Positions 13,601 through 44,880 of a DNA stretch of 64,000 nucleotides are shown here, in pieces. The DNA lies in NCBI GenBank assembly GCA_023079485.1, contig CM041084.1:130956792-131020791 (forward strand), read 5' to 3'. The notes beneath the pieces were generated by a model. That model saw only the letters and a program-made list of their open reading frames with translations, was not told the DNA's origin and made no database searches. This DNA comes from Archilochus colubris (Eukaryota > Chordata > Aves > Apodiformes > Trochilidae). Every line of letters begins with the position of its first letter. Position 1 is the stretch's first letter. A program made the translations under genes and the position numbers.

Positions 13601-16600
13601 GCACCATGGGTTTTATCATGCCATGATGCCCTGGGAGTCTACAGCAAAGATCTGAACAGTCTTTTCTCACTAACCTGGCTGAAATTCCCTAGCAGAAAGT
13701 CTTCTCCACAGCTAGCTTGACAGAAAAAACTCACCAGCTAAGATGTTTCAAAGGAATCCACCTGCATTCCTACACATTCACTTTAAGCCCATTCTCCCCT
13801 ACAGCTCTGGTAACTCCTACTTGCAGAACTGAGGTGTCCAAGAGAGAGGCAGGCATTGAGGAATTTTCCATGTTCCAAAAGGTGTCTGAAGTCTTCCTGG
13901 ACCCATCCCTGGAGGAGCTGCCTCACGGCTGCCACTCTCCCAAGGAAGACCCCAAGTCCTGCTCTATGCCACGAGGAACGGGACAATTCAAAGCAAATCT
14001 GTGCTTGGAAAAAGTTAACCCAGTAGCAAATAAACCAGTGAAGTTCCAGAAAAATGCCTTTAAATGCTAGAGACCTAGTAATGAAACACTCAGTTTGGTA
14101 CAGAATCATATTTTATCCAAAGTTGCAAATGCTCTCGGTGACAGAATGTAAAAGCCTTCTGTGTCCTGCATCTACCCAGGCTTGCCCATGCACACTGCCC
14201 TGCTTTGGGGAACAAGGGTCTCTCCCCTGAGGGACTGTGGCTCAGAGCAGAGGGATTTGGGTCCATCACTATTGCCGCAGTCAAGTTCTGAGTGGCACAG
14301 TCATGGTGGGGCTGAAGCTCTCAAGGCTCAGGGCTCCCCAACATCTGCTTCAGGCTCCTCAGGTTTAGCGCTGGCAATAAATTTTTCCAGCACTTGTGAT
14401 TTTCCAGGTCCTCAAAACTGCTTCTGCCATGGCTTTCAATTGAGCAGATGGTAGCACAATTATTGATTAGTGTTACTGAATATTTATTAGTTAATATTTG
14501 TGCTGTCCACCATGAGGTTTGGTTCCTCAGAGCTTGGGTGATAGTGTTGCCAGGGAAGCCAGTGCAGGACACAAGTGACTGCATGAGTCTGTCTGTGTAG
14601 GATGATCTTCTTAGTTGCACAGCTGCTGGCATCTAAGCAATGAGGAGAGAACTGGCTGTCACTGTCACCAGAACATCTTTTGCCTGTCATACTTTTCCTG
14701 CCCAAGCCACATCACTGCCTTCAGGACCCCCCAGCCTTTCCCTGGGTAGTCACATTCTCCTAGGAGGTGGCAGACCTGCCTTTGATTAACTGTTCAAAAC
14801 TGCCTGTGCAAGAAACAAAATGTCCCTCCCCACTCTGGAGATCCTCCATGGCAGAGGACAGAGAAGGTGACTGCTGTCAGCACACAGTGAGTCCTGGACA
14901 GGCCATTTGGTGACAGACCTGCAGGCACAGCCATGTGTGGAGAGCCTGAATAAACTCCTGCAGTGTAAGGTCACCCACTGTGGAAAGTGTTCTTGCATTT
15001 CCCTGTAAACAGTCTGGGCATAATGTCTTCTGAACCACGTCCAAGGGCTAAGATACAGCAATGGGCAGCCAAAATTTTCCTGTGGCTCTTAAGTTCAAGT
15101 TTGCTTGAGATGCCTGAGGCTTTCATCAAGCGAGTAAGAAGTATTTGCACAGTGAGACTTTTCTTGACACCCCTCCTGGATCTCCTGAGAAGAAAAAAAT
15201 AATCCTAGCAACTACTCTGAAATTCACCCAGAGCCTCCAGTGTGATTTCAAGAGATTTGCACTAAAAAAAGTGCACTCATGGATGACCTGACACAGAACC
15301 CCGTGTTTGGTGGACTTGAAAAAAATCCCCCAAAACCACAGCAGCCACATGAGCCTAAGCTGGAGTAAGCAAAAATGTTTCTTGTCAGCATCTGCCTCCA
15401 TTTTTGTCAGCTTCTCCACAAACCTTTCCTCTGGTTCTGGTGTCACACACAGGGCTCAGCCAGAGTTGAGTCCAAGCCAGGCAGGACTTCAGCCTAAGCC
15501 ACAGGCAAAAGGTCACAGCACCACATGGCAGCCACCATGAAGAGTGGGCAGAGAAGCCACCATGCAGAGCTGCTTACAGCATCCCAGCAGCTTTGTTTCT
15601 CTGTGTAGCTACTGAGATGTTGTGGCATGATGCTTAGGAGGGGCTTGCAGGTACAGGCTCTGAGCAGATCTCATAGCAAGACATCCAGCAGTCACTGTGT
15701 CCAGCACAGATTTTTTCCTGACATTCACTGAGCACACAAAGGACAGGAGCCAAAGTTGGTTTCTGCTGCTGAGGTCATGAAAGCATTTAAAATACCCTTT
15801 TCATCAATCCATTGATTATTTATCATCTGTTTGTGATGACCTTCTCCTGTCTTTGCAGTAAGAGGTGTTCACTGAAGGAACAAGCACCACCAAGGCCCAA
15901 AGGTTGCCTGTCCCCATGGCTCAAACCAACATCTCACACTTGATGCCAGGCTGGTCCACACAGTTTGCTGTGGTACCTCTCTCCTGATACTCTGAGCTTA
16001 CTAGAGAGTAACATTAACCAAACTGTGTACTACAGAAAATAAAAAGTGGGATTGATGACAGGGATTTGTCCCTGAAAACCCACCAGCAGCCACACCAGAA
16101 CCAATGCAGGGATGAGTAGTATAGGTAGAGCAAGAACAGTCCAGTGGTAAGGATAGTTCCTGGGTAAGCCCTTCAAGAAGATTTGGGAAAAAGGATCTGC
16201 AGTGCAGGAGCCCTGGGTCAGCACTGCTACCTGTCACAAAAATCTTGTACCTGTCACTCACGAATCTCTTATTTCATTAGAAGGGTCAAAATGCAACAGG
16301 GAATTCCCAAGCCTGTCACTGCAGTTACACAGTTGCAGTTGCTGTTCCTCAGAGCTGGCATTTGTGCTCCACACTGTGCACCAAACACAAGCATTCTTGA
16401 GATTTACCTGATTTTAAGCTGAAAAAACCTTAGCCTAACATTTTGGTGTAGCAGAGCACAGCTCGAGCCTCATAGCTTGGGCAGTCTTGGTTCCTAGAGC
16501 CAGATTAAGTATAATTTGACAGGAGAAGCTCCTGACTGTGCCACTGCAGTCATTTGTGTCCAGGCAGTGAGGAGAGGAGCAGGCAGCTGCTGGCAAACCA

Positions 16601-17665
16601 GAAACAGCATCTCTTAATATTACAGCATCCACCTTACCCTTTTGCTCCAGGGAGAGGATTTGCTAAAACCTGACACTCAGTGGCTTCTCCCCTGAACTCT
16701 GTTCTTGTGTGTGTGCAGTGTGTGTGTCTGTGAGCACCAGACATGTACCTCAGGACGCACATTTAGAGAGTGAAGCTCACAGGATGCTGGTGACTGTTTC
16801 TGCAGAGCAGTCCTGTCGCACAAGCATCCTCCTGGCTACACATCCTATTAGCACATCAGCATCTCCAGTGACTGTTTCTCCCAGAGGGAGCTCTAGAGAA
16901 TATAGTGACAGAAACATTAATATTAGCTGACTCAAGGGCTCCACCAGGAGGAAAACCAGCCTGGATCATCTCATCAGAAGGCAGAGAAGGAAGCTGCTGC
17001 TGTGGCAGGTGTAGAGGGGCTGGTACAGAGGACAGACCTGCTGCTTAACAACATTTAAATGCAAACAGGAGAAAGGTGCCCAAGTGGAGCAGCAGTGTCA
17101 GCCAGCCAGGGGCTGAGCGGGGCTCTGATGTGCCCTTACATAGTTTCTGCCCAAGACTCAGCACTGGTGGGAGAAGGGATCTTGTGCCATCCATATTTAT
17201 GTCGAGGTGGCACAAAGGGGCAGCAGGGACAAAACTTCTGACTTGACACTCCTGAGGGTGCAGATGCCATCAGGTGTGAACCTCCACCTCAGGCCCATCT
17301 GCCCAGGGCCCAGGCAACAGTCAGGGCACCCAAACTGAGAGCACAATGCCCTTGTTGTATCAGATACTTCCCACCAAAATTACATTTCTGGAGTGTTTTT
17401 TCTTTCAGTCTAAGGGACTACCAAGAAATTTCTCCTTCAGTCAGAAAACTCCAGAAAAATAAAAATATTTGTTTGCTTCCTAGACTGCAAACCCCATTCT
17501 TGAGAACAAGAAAGAGCAAGTATAGAGCTCACAAAGCACGAGATAGTGTATGGAGCACTCACAACTTTCTCCCATGACCCACAGCCTGTGAACACCGACT
17601 GACTCCGGCACAGCCCAATTTCTTAATTTTGGATTTCACAAGAAAGAATGTAACCAGCAAATAAA
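10691..17665. other. Intergenic DNA downstream of RRM2B, no supported gene
   Basis: No splice-consistent exon or transposon was recognised. The open frames of 60-117 codons have no recognisable motifs and no flanking exon structure. An imperfect inverted repeat (AGCACAATTATT against AATATTTGTGCT) lies at about 14,453-14,512. Confidence 0.55.
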
Positions 17666-19794
17666 GGCATGCTCCTCCCACTTTTAACTTTTATTGAAAC
17701 TATATACACATATTACACTCAAATGGAGTAGGAGCTGTTGTGCCAGACTTTGGTATCTCAGATACATTTACAGAACCTGAGGACATAACAGTTTCATATC
17801 TGAATATTCTGCATACTCTCATCTTAATTCACAACACTCAAAGCAAATGCTTTCTTGTACTTTTAGTGACATAAAAATAAGTTCCATTTGTCCAACAACA
17901 GATCCATTTGCAACATTTTCTCTTTCTCTCCCATCAACACAGGAGTACCAAAAGGTGCTGGATTTTCTCTCTGAGTGCATAGTTCTCTTGCAGTCTCAGG
18001 GTATTAGAGAGGAACAACAGTTCCTTTTCTCTGCATTCGCCAAGTCCCATTCTGCCCCCTCCCCAAATACTTTGTGTCACATGATGCAGACTCTTCTATA
18101 GGAAAAAAAAGCTGTCCTGTTTCCATGCTCATTATTTACTCATGATCTTTTACTGAGATCAAACAAAAAGAATCATTTTTGCTGTTCATTTTTACTACAG
18201 GGAGGATTATTCAGCAGGAACTACACTATGGCAGTGGACTTGCTTCATAGAACTTGGGTATCCAGGGCTATGACTGATCTGGGCTGGCAGGGAAACCAGC
18301 ACCCCCTCAACAAAAGCCCTGAGCTGTCAGGTCATCTCATGCCAGGCACAATCAAAAGCAGCATAAGATGCCTGCAACATAAGACAGACTTACAAAAGCT
18401 CTTACACAAATTGCTGAATATTATGAAAAAAAATGCTTGGGTATAATAAAGTGGAACCCTCTGTCTGGTTCATGTACAGCCACTTCACCTTCGAAAAAAA
18501 TGAGCATATCTATTAGTAAATAATGCACCTACAACTGAAGAGTATCCCTTCCATCCCAAGTACCACTGCAGTACATTGGCCATTCAACTGCTTCATTCTC
18601 TGCATTTGAAATAAAGAAATCAAGAATTCAGGCACACGCTGAAATGCATGAAAAAGCAAAGATACAGCTGATCCACACTGCTGATCCATACTGCTTCAAG
18701 ATTTGTTTTTCAAAGGTTTAGCATCTTCCTCCAGAAGCTCTTCTGTGACAAGTTTGAATGGTTCGCAGTAAACACACAACTGGAAGTACCTTCATATGTT
18801 ACTGGTGCTTCCCTATAGCTCCAGTAGTGTTTTTGCAGCACCTCAAGGGATAACCCCTTGTAATGCTTTGCTTTGTCACCCCCTAAATTCACAAGTGGAA
18901 CCAAGAAGGGTAGAATATCTTATCAACCAGCACAACAGAGGGAGACAGACAACACCCAGAGCTGGATGCCAACACCCAGTGTCAGATGCCAATTGCAACT
19001 CAGCACAACTACAGTCTCTGCTTAGTAAGGCACGTGTTCAGAGAAATGGGGAAAGAGGCAGCACAAGTCAAAGAACTAAAGGATGTGGTTTTTCTCCACT
19101 ATAAACATGTTTGCTTTTTCTAAGACCATTCAAAGTCCACTGACCTGCTCAATAAGAGCTATAAGACAGAAACTGTATGTATCTTATTTAAACTTCTACC
19201 AACAGGCATCAGGTTTGCAAACAGAGTAAAAGCATTTTAGGACAGTACCCACCCTAATGGGGAGACTGTATCCCTAGGCTTAACAATATTTTATATTACA
19301 TACCTTATTAATGTCTTCCCACATTCACTTATTACTCTATCTGCAGCAGGACAGAAGGGAAGAGCTTTTACCCTAGACCAATTCTATAAACATAAAAATA
19401 GAAATTAAAATAATGTATAGCAACATTTATATACATGGAGTGATACCTCATCTAGTTTTCAGATTAAAATACTGTAGCATGAGGTAAAGGCAGTTTGCTT
19501 TCTTAGAACACCACCAACGTCTTAAAAAGTAGCATCCAGGTAATTTTTAAAATCAACAATCACAGCAGATGAGTCAAGGGAATCTTTAAAAGGCCATCCT
19601 TCTAAAAAAGCCATATAAATTTTTTTATAAAGGACCCCCCAGAGACAAATATATTTACTCATTGGACAAAAACCATGAAAAAACATGAAAAAAAATAGCA
19701 GTAGTTTCCAATTCCAGGAGACAAAAAGAAGACAGCTTCATAGCAGAAGGTGACATGGGGAGAGGGAGACAGTCACTGTTTGTTTGCCAAGTTA
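17666..19794 (-). other. RRM2B: RRM2B 3' UTR (inferred)
   Basis: Starting just past the RRM2B stop codon, the minus strand runs for about 2.1 kb without another exon before the first good AATAAA signal. The stretch is AT-rich and free of recognisable transposons, as expected for a long 3' UTR; the human RRM2B message also has a multi-kilobase 3' UTR. The distal end is inferred only from the polyadenylation signal. Confidence 0.5.
17690..17695 (-). terminator. RRM2B: Candidate polyadenylation signal AATAAA for RRM2B
   Basis: The plus strand reads TTTATT, so the minus strand carries AATAAA, the first canonical hexamer I found downstream of the RRM2B stop codon. Cleavage would be expected roughly 10-30 bases further left, near 17,660-17,680. 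Earlier variant signals could also be used. Confidence 0.45.
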
Positions 19795-37618
<17,824 letters not shown>

Positions 37619-37696
37619 GACCGGCGGCTACTGGGCCGCGGGAAGGCGGAGGCAGCTGAACGCAGAACGGGCACGGCAGCAGCCGCTCCTCCTACC

Positions 37697-37713
37697 CGGG
37701 GCGGGGCGGGCGG
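37697..37713. promoter_or_regulatory. RRM2B: Overlapping GC boxes (Sp1/KLF type) upstream of RRM2B
   Basis: GGGGCGGGGCGGGCGG contains overlapping GGGCGG cores 79-95 bp upstream of the RRM2B ATG. GC boxes at this distance are typical of CpG-island promoters. Confidence 0.6.
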
Positions 37714-38177
37714 ACAACGGCTGCGGTTCCGAGCCCCACGAGAAGGGATTAAGAGCGGGCCCTGCGCCGGTTCTGGGCTGCGGGCGGAGGGAGCCGCTGC
37801 TGTGCCCTGCGCAGCCGGGCACGGCCAAGCCTGGTCTCCAGCAGGACCAGGGGAAGGACCAGGTGCTCAGACCCGGTGCTCAGACCCCGTCTCAGGGGCC
37901 ACCAGCGCAGGCAGAATTGTACCGGCTTCCCCTGCCACCGGCCTCCGGTGCTGCCCTGACCGACGGAGAGCCGAAAGCTGAGGGCGCGGAGAGCGTCGAC
38001 TGCACTGCCTTACTGTTTAAGGAAAAAAATCCAAAGCAACAACAACACAAAAAGAAATAACTCCTCCTAATTAGATGAAAAAAATAGAGCTTCTGACTGA
38101 TGGTAATGAAAGATGAACAAGTAGAGGGAGATAGCTGCTTTTTTGCAAGTATTTACTGAGGAATGTGTACAGTTGAA

Positions 38178-38473
38178 TGTAGTGAAATGAGGCAACCAGG
38201 TGTTCCAGCAGAGACTCACGAGCAATGCTCTAAGCCTATGGCTCTCAGAGATGACTAGCCCAGATCGGTGCTGTTGCTCCAAGAGCAACTGACCTCTCTA
38301 CTGGCTAGCCCAGGACTGAGCTGAGCCTGTGTCTTAGGCCTCACCTTTTATTGGCCCCCTGGTCCTGCTCATGTGCAGTGGGGGCCCACCCTAATTAGGC
38401 ACAGGTGGGCTTGACACAAGATCATGCCCACTACCTGGCAATTAGTGGCACCTGGTTGCCTTATTTCACTACA
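38178..38473 (-). mobile_element. 296-bp element with 25-bp terminal inverted repeats: solo LTR or non-autonomous TIR element
   Basis: The ends are inverted copies of each other over 25 bases (TGTAGTGAAAT[G/A]AGGCAACC... with one mismatch). The flanks GTTGAA and GCTGAA look like a 6-bp target duplication with one later change. TG...CA ends and a 6-bp duplication suit a retroviral-type solo LTR. In that reading a CCAATAAAAGG box on the minus strand (38,344-38,354) would be its TATA or polyadenylation signal. The long terminal repeats would also suit a small DNA transposon. There is no coding capacity. It sits 560 bp upstream of the RRM2B start codon, in the same orientation if the box is read as a promoter. 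Confidence 0.75.
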
Positions 38474-38479
38474 GCTGAA

Positions 38480-41400
38480 GATAGTGGGAACTGACACTGA
38501 GATGCAAACTGAAGTTTCCAGTATGGGATACTGGTGGGCACTCTAAAAATGTGTAAGAGCAACCTATGTAAGAAAAGAAAAGAAAAAAAAGCCTTCTTTT
38601 GATCCAACCTGAACAAATACATTCAGAACACCATCTAGTATTTAACAGACACCATTTGTAGAGCTGAGAGATGCTTGCAGAGGCCTGAGTGCTAACACCA
38701 TGTGTGAAAGTCCTATGGATGTTTGCTTCTGTCATTTCTTGGAAGCAGATCTCATCCAGAGCTGCAAAAACAACAGAAGTCAGTGGTTTCCTCTTCCTTC
38801 CTCATCCCAAAGCTGGCCAGACCCTTGGGCCCCTTCCCTGTAGAAGTGGGTTATTTACCAAATCAAATAATCCATAGAAAAAGATAAAAGCCTCACCCAG
38901 TGGGTACGGCCTTGTTTGTCATGCAGACCTGAAATCAAAGACACAAAGCTAAAAGCAAATACCACTGAAAGAGAACTAAAAGTTTATGAGCACCAAGACA
39001 GTCATGCAGCACACAAGCAGGACGGAGCTTCTCTACAGAGACCAAGAGAAATTCCCAGAGCCTAGAGCCTGGAACTCTGGTTTTCCTCAGTACCAATGAG
39101 TTGAGACACTGCACCATCCCATGACCGCTCTCCGGTGCTCCTCAGTACAGACATTCCCAACCGCCCTGCAGCCAGGGAAGGTACATAGTGCACACCTCAA
39201 GACTTTGAGGGATTCTGGTATCCTTTTCCAGAAAGATAACCTTTGGTTTTGTTAGTTTTGTGTCATTAAGAATTTCAGGTATATTTTTTAAAGGCAACTG
39301 ACTCAAGGGATTGAGTGACTGGAACCTTCCCCTCTCCCTTTTCCCCAAGCATGGGATATGGAAGCTGGGCTCCTTTGGACAATATGTGTCTCCTGCAGCA
39401 TTTTGTCGTCTTAGAGGAGCACAAACCTCACAAGGGCAGGACAGGAAGAAAGTTCAATGGCATGATCTTTGCAGAACAGGTGACAGTGCTGGTCCTAAGG
39501 ACAAAATCAGCTCCATCCAGTGTTCTGAGGAGCAGAAACACTTGCCTAAGCTGCATGTTACTGAGCAATGTACCAGAAACACACACAGTAAATGAGAAAG
39601 GATGGGTTTACACCATCTGCTGTTGCCTAACTGCTCCGAGTTAGCCTTTAAGTTTTATTACCTACAGATAACCCATACAAGTTGCTTAATATTTACATAT
39701 TTATATGGATATTTACAGCTCCACTTGTTGGCCTAGTGAATATCAGGGATTCCAGGTTTTTGCCCAGAGCAAATGATTAGAGGAACACTGATTGATGCAG
39801 ATCATGGCCAAATGATGCATTAATTCTGACAAATTATATGTATTGGTGTGGGTAAAGCAAAGTGTGAAGATGCCTTAAAAGGAAGATGCATGAATTTATG
39901 GGCTAAGAACAGCAAGCAGCAAAACTTGAGCATACTAAAGATATTAAACAACACTGTCCTGCCTACCAGTTGTCTTCACCCCCTAACCTGACTATCCTGG
40001 CTGCTGTTTCAAAATTACCCAAATAAGGGATTATCAAAGTTTTAAAAGTTTGAAAAGGTTTTAAAACTATCACAAATCAATATAGTCAGCAATATAATGG
40101 AGTTCAAGCAGTTAGGGATAGCTTCCTAAAGTCACAGCTGCCCATGCTTTGCACAGCAAACACGTACTTACATGGTGCCTAAAGATTAATATACAAAGGA
40201 ATAGTACTGCACAGGAAATGTACAAGGATTAACCAAACAGTTGTTGTCTATCCTTGTACCCACACAAAAATCCACCAACCTAGTTATCTGTTTTATATAA
40301 ATTAATTACATCACGTACATGACACTGAAATACAGAAATGCACCCGTGGAACTGTCAAATCATTTTCAAGCAGAATAAACACACATTTGAAATACAGCAT
40401 TATGAACAACTTTGCAAGATTCAGATTACTCAGCTGTACATAGCTACTACATCTTATTTAGCATGAGCTCCCTGAGGGGTGGTAGAAGCTGTATTGATGC
40501 CTTAGCTCCTGCCTGGTGCTGTGGCAGCTGTCCTGCTCTGGTCCTCACAGCCCTTCCCTGCTCTTGCTCACAACAAACATACAACAAACTGCATGGTGGG
40601 GAGAGCCCCTGATCTGCAGGACCACGTTCACTGTCACATTCTGAAAGCATGGCAGCACTTCCTTGAGGTGTGGAACACTGCACAGCAGGAACAGGAGCAG
40701 ACCACAGCCAGATAGCACACCCAAATGGGCATTCCTGCAGGGTGGCCTATTAATTGCAATTAATGCAGGTGCACCAGCAGCACACACCTTTAGTACACCC
40801 TTGGACAGACACAGATCTTATGGGCTTGCCAGCAGAGCTTTGCATTCGCAAAGCAGAGTAATTTTGACTCACAAAAAAAAGAACAAACAAATAAATAAAC
40901 CAAAAAAAAAACCAACCCAACCCCAAACCTGTCAGTATGCTGCTTTGGAAGCGTATGCATGAGAACAATATACACGTTCATGCTGTATTCAGTAGTTCTG
41001 AAAATAATAAAAGCAGTGAGAAAATGGAATCTATTCTAGCATCAATTCTAACTTTTTGGGCAATGTACCCTTCTGTGGCAAGGCAAAGAAAGTTCCCAAT
41101 ATGTCCCACACTTTTATCTACTACTTTTATCCAAATGCAGTCATCACAGTTTCGACTATAATCCCTTTTCTCCCTCCCCTCAGAAGATAATACTTATTTT
41201 GGGAATACTTAGCTGCCTTTTAAACTGCTTTGTTAATTTTACTTGAAGAATGACGTTTCAGATAAATTGAAGATTTTCACTTAGAAATTCAAGTGAAACC
41301 TGCTTTTTCAGCTTATAACTGCATACCCAAAACAACTATTTTCTCATTGCAGAGAAACCTTACTACAGGTTGTGGCAGCAACCTATTTTCCAATAGGTTT

Positions 41401-44400
41401 ACTTGAATATAGTATTCAAACATTCACATTTGTGTTAGCTGCTGTTGTCACTGGACAAGGGATACTGAAAATTTCACCATTATGGAAAGAAATTCTGAAA
41501 CACTTGGGAGCAACTGATTGTTGCTTGCTATACTAAAGGGTATGTTACTTGAATAGTAACTTGTGGTGATATCACAAACCCTTATAAAAAGGTTATAAAA
41601 GAAAAGAAAACCATGGGCAAGAGAAGGGAAGACAGACGCGTTTACAGGCTTGCATTTCAAGCAAGACAAAGTTATCCTCTAAAATACTACTCCACAGAAA
41701 ATCCTTAAAATACAATTAAAGTCTTTCTTTCTTCTCAGTTCAGCAAATTTGCTCAGTGCAAAGAGAGCTGCAGATTAAAATCAGAAAAGCAATTTCCAAC
41801 AAAGAAAGGACCCATCAGAGCTCCTGCTGATGTGAGGAAGTCCTGCCAAGCAACTACACTGGGATGGAGGCCAGATTCCAGTTGTGAAGCCTGGTCATGT
41901 CCACCCCCCAGACCATTCAGGAATTTCCAGCAGCTCAAGACAGACACTGAAGCTTCCACATGACCAGTTCATCTACGTTTCAATTGTGTGTGGACATTTA
42001 GATCTTGGGATAACCTAATAACAAACACTGAAGTCCAATTAATACAAACTTGCAGAATTTTCTATTCCGTTTTGACAGACCTGTTGTTGAAAAAGCAAAC
42101 TGAAGAGTTCAGAAAAAAAGGTCAAATCATACAGTTTTGAAAGAGAAAGGGAATCCAAGCTACTAAGCTAGGTAGCTGTTGTTTGTCCTAAAGAGAGGAA
42201 GCCAGAAAAATTTAAGTGTCAATGAAGTAAAGAGGACAGACACAAAAAAAATCTCAGAATGACATTGACAGATTAACACACAAAGACATGAACCACAGGT
42301 TAGGACACCTACAAAAAAGGGTGTTAAAGAAGAGCTGAAACCTTTCTTCGAGGGGGTTACTACTACCTACTACACAATCTTTCAGGTAGTGGTAAGAGTG
42401 ACATTCAGTGTGCTGAACGAGGGCTCCCTGCAAGAGCCACCAGCAGGGGACTGTTGGTGGTGTCTGGGGTGCTTCCCCCACTTGCACAGCAGCCACCAAG
42501 GAAAAGCTTCTCTTTGGATGCCCATGTGGAAGTAAACTTCTGAAAAGAGCAGGTCTGCACCCAATTGTGCAAGTTATACAAAGACAAACATAGGTTAAGA
42601 ACTCAGGAAAATGTCTTTTCCTCTGTCTCCCTACATTACTGCTGCTGTACAAGGTTACTGATTTCAGTTCGCACATTTGCCAGTTTGCAGCTTTTTCTCT
42701 GCATATTATCTAATGACCCAATGACTAACTTCCAGGGAAAAAAAGTCATTCCCAAACTAAGCAGATGGGAAAGGCCACTTGATGAAGAGTCCATAAGCTT
42801 TTAAACTTAAAAACTATCAAAGCTGGAGCAAGAAATTTACATTCTTTAAGTTAGCTAAGGAACAGAAACCAATGCTGAGGATTAGCCACGGAAGTTAGCA
42901 CTGAGGTGTTAGTTTTCCCTACGTTTGGAATAGGAACTAGTCTAGTAGTTGGTTATAACATTTTATTAGTAACTACCTTTATCTCCTACTTCAGCAGTTA
43001 TGAACAGCTAAAGATTTAGACTATTAAAAACTTAAACATTACAGATTTTTCCTTTAACTAGTTTCTCTACTACATCTTAAAAATGGACTAACAGAAGGGC
43101 TTAAGTCAAAGGGAGATGAGGTGTATGATTTTAATAAACATTTTTCTTATTAAAATCTTGATATAGTTTAAATATACCATACAGAGGAAAAAAGCTATTT
43201 ATAAAGCTACATACACATTTCAAGTCAATGACGACAGCATAAATCATTCTAGATTCCCTCTCCACTTAGCAGAATGCCTTGTGTGTGTATATATGGTGAG
43301 CTACTGAGATATCTGCATAATTTTTGTCTAGCTATACATTACAGGACTTAAAAAATGTTTAAACTATATACAGAAATATATATACATATAACATATATTT
43401 ATATGTTATACATACACATACACTTATATACATATACACACAATACATATATATATATATACACACAGTACTTTACATTTATATATGGCCCTGCATCCAA
43501 GGGCCTTGGATACTTTTTAGTACATGAAGTCTCACAAAGCTTTGTGAGGGAGGGAGCTTTATTTTACAGACTGTAGATCTGATGCCTATTCTAAACAGTT
43601 TCTTTTGTTGCTTTCTACTAACTTTACACATTTGAGTTGAGGCATTTTTGGTAATGTAAATAATTACACCAGTTAGAAATCCAGGCATAAGGTATAAGTT
43701 GCTCTGTACCTTTGTAACTATCCCTTAGGATATGAGAACAGCTATACCAGTATACATTTTCTCTATACTAATACACCTATATCTCAACTTGTGTAGCTGT
43801 ACTGCTTTGCATTTTTAATTGATACTAGAACAGTAAAATCTGATACAGTTTTGAACTTAAGATACACTGGAAGTCACAACAGGAAATCCAGAATAGACTC
43901 CAGCCCTCAAACATTGTCTGTATGACAAGATCCTTTTCTAGGACAATTGATTTGGGCAGTATTAGTACATGCAGAACTATTTCCACATCTGATTCCATAT
44001 CTTCTTACTTGATTTATCCACAGTTTAACTACACAAGCCTGAAGCAGCCTTATTTAGAAAACAATTTTCAGCATCAATATGGCAACTGGTGACCACAAAT
44101 TCTGATCTCAACTGTCCTCCAGTACCTCAAGCAACTAAGTAAATGATGAAAATAGGCTTTCTTGAAAACCACAGCTGTAACTTCTGGTCATCCTCAACAA
44201 AATGACACAAAGAAAAACCCTGTGGAGCTCTGGCTAAGATGAATTCCACTCAAATTTTGATGGAACAATAGTATAGCTCTTCCCAACAAAAGGAAGGAAA
44301 CAAAAATCACTACTATGGACTCATGGGGTTGGAGAAGCAAGAAAGAGGGAGGACATCATCACCACAAAAGCCCTTAACCTTTAATACTTTATTCTGCTAA

Positions 44401-44850
44401 GCTTTCAGAACTTTGCTTTGACATAGAAAAAGCAGCTTCTTCCTTTATTCATCACTTCCTAACTCTCAAAAACCTTTCAAGCACTAGGGAAAACACATCC
44501 TAGGTTATGGTCAAAGACTGCCCTCCCCCCAGAACTACCACCTGCTTCAAAAGTGAACATAGCATAGAACCCACTACAATGCAGTCTGAAAATTTTATTC
44601 TAACCTAATTACCTTGATATTTTTCAGAACAAGCCACTTTCCCTTCACACCAATTCTGCGAAAAGAAGGGGTTGCCTGGCCTGTTTCATGCAGGATTCTC
44701 TGCTAACTGTAAAATGTGGGCTGAATGTCTTCTGCAGGTCAATTTTTCAGTTAAAAAATTCAGATTTTTAATGAACGACTGTGTTTAGTGTATGCTGTCA
44801 GCTAAAGTATAAATGGCTAAATAAATAAAAACTATTGTTTCTTCAGTATG
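38480..44850. other. Intergenic DNA between RRM2B and UBR5
   Basis: No exon or recognised transposon. It contains A/C-rich low-complexity DNA at about 40,870-40,925, a somewhat GC-richer patch near 42.4-42.5 kb and AT/TA microsatellites near 43.37-43.47 kb. The right edge depends on which UBR5 polyadenylation site is used. Confidence 0.6.
43372..43470. repeat. Degenerate AT/CA microsatellite
   Basis: Alternating ATAT, ACATAC and CACA units run for about 100 bp, ending in a pure TATATATATATA block next to CACACA. Simple-sequence DNA with no coding meaning. Confidence 0.85.
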
Positions 44851-44874
44851 ACTTGGTATTTTGTCTGTAATTTC

Positions 44875-44880
44875 TTTATT
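44875..44880 (-). terminator. UBR5: Candidate distal polyadenylation signal AATAAA for UBR5
   Basis: TTTATT on the plus strand gives AATAAA on the minus strand, about 960 bases past the UBR5 stop codon. It would define a 3' UTR of just under 1 kb. Further hexamers lie to the left near 44.39 and 44.45 kb. Confidence 0.4.

Noticed and set aside
40870..40925. A/C-rich stretch as a SINE or retrogene poly-A tail
   Set aside because: No upstream SINE body or retrogene and no target duplication; treated as simple low-complexity DNA.
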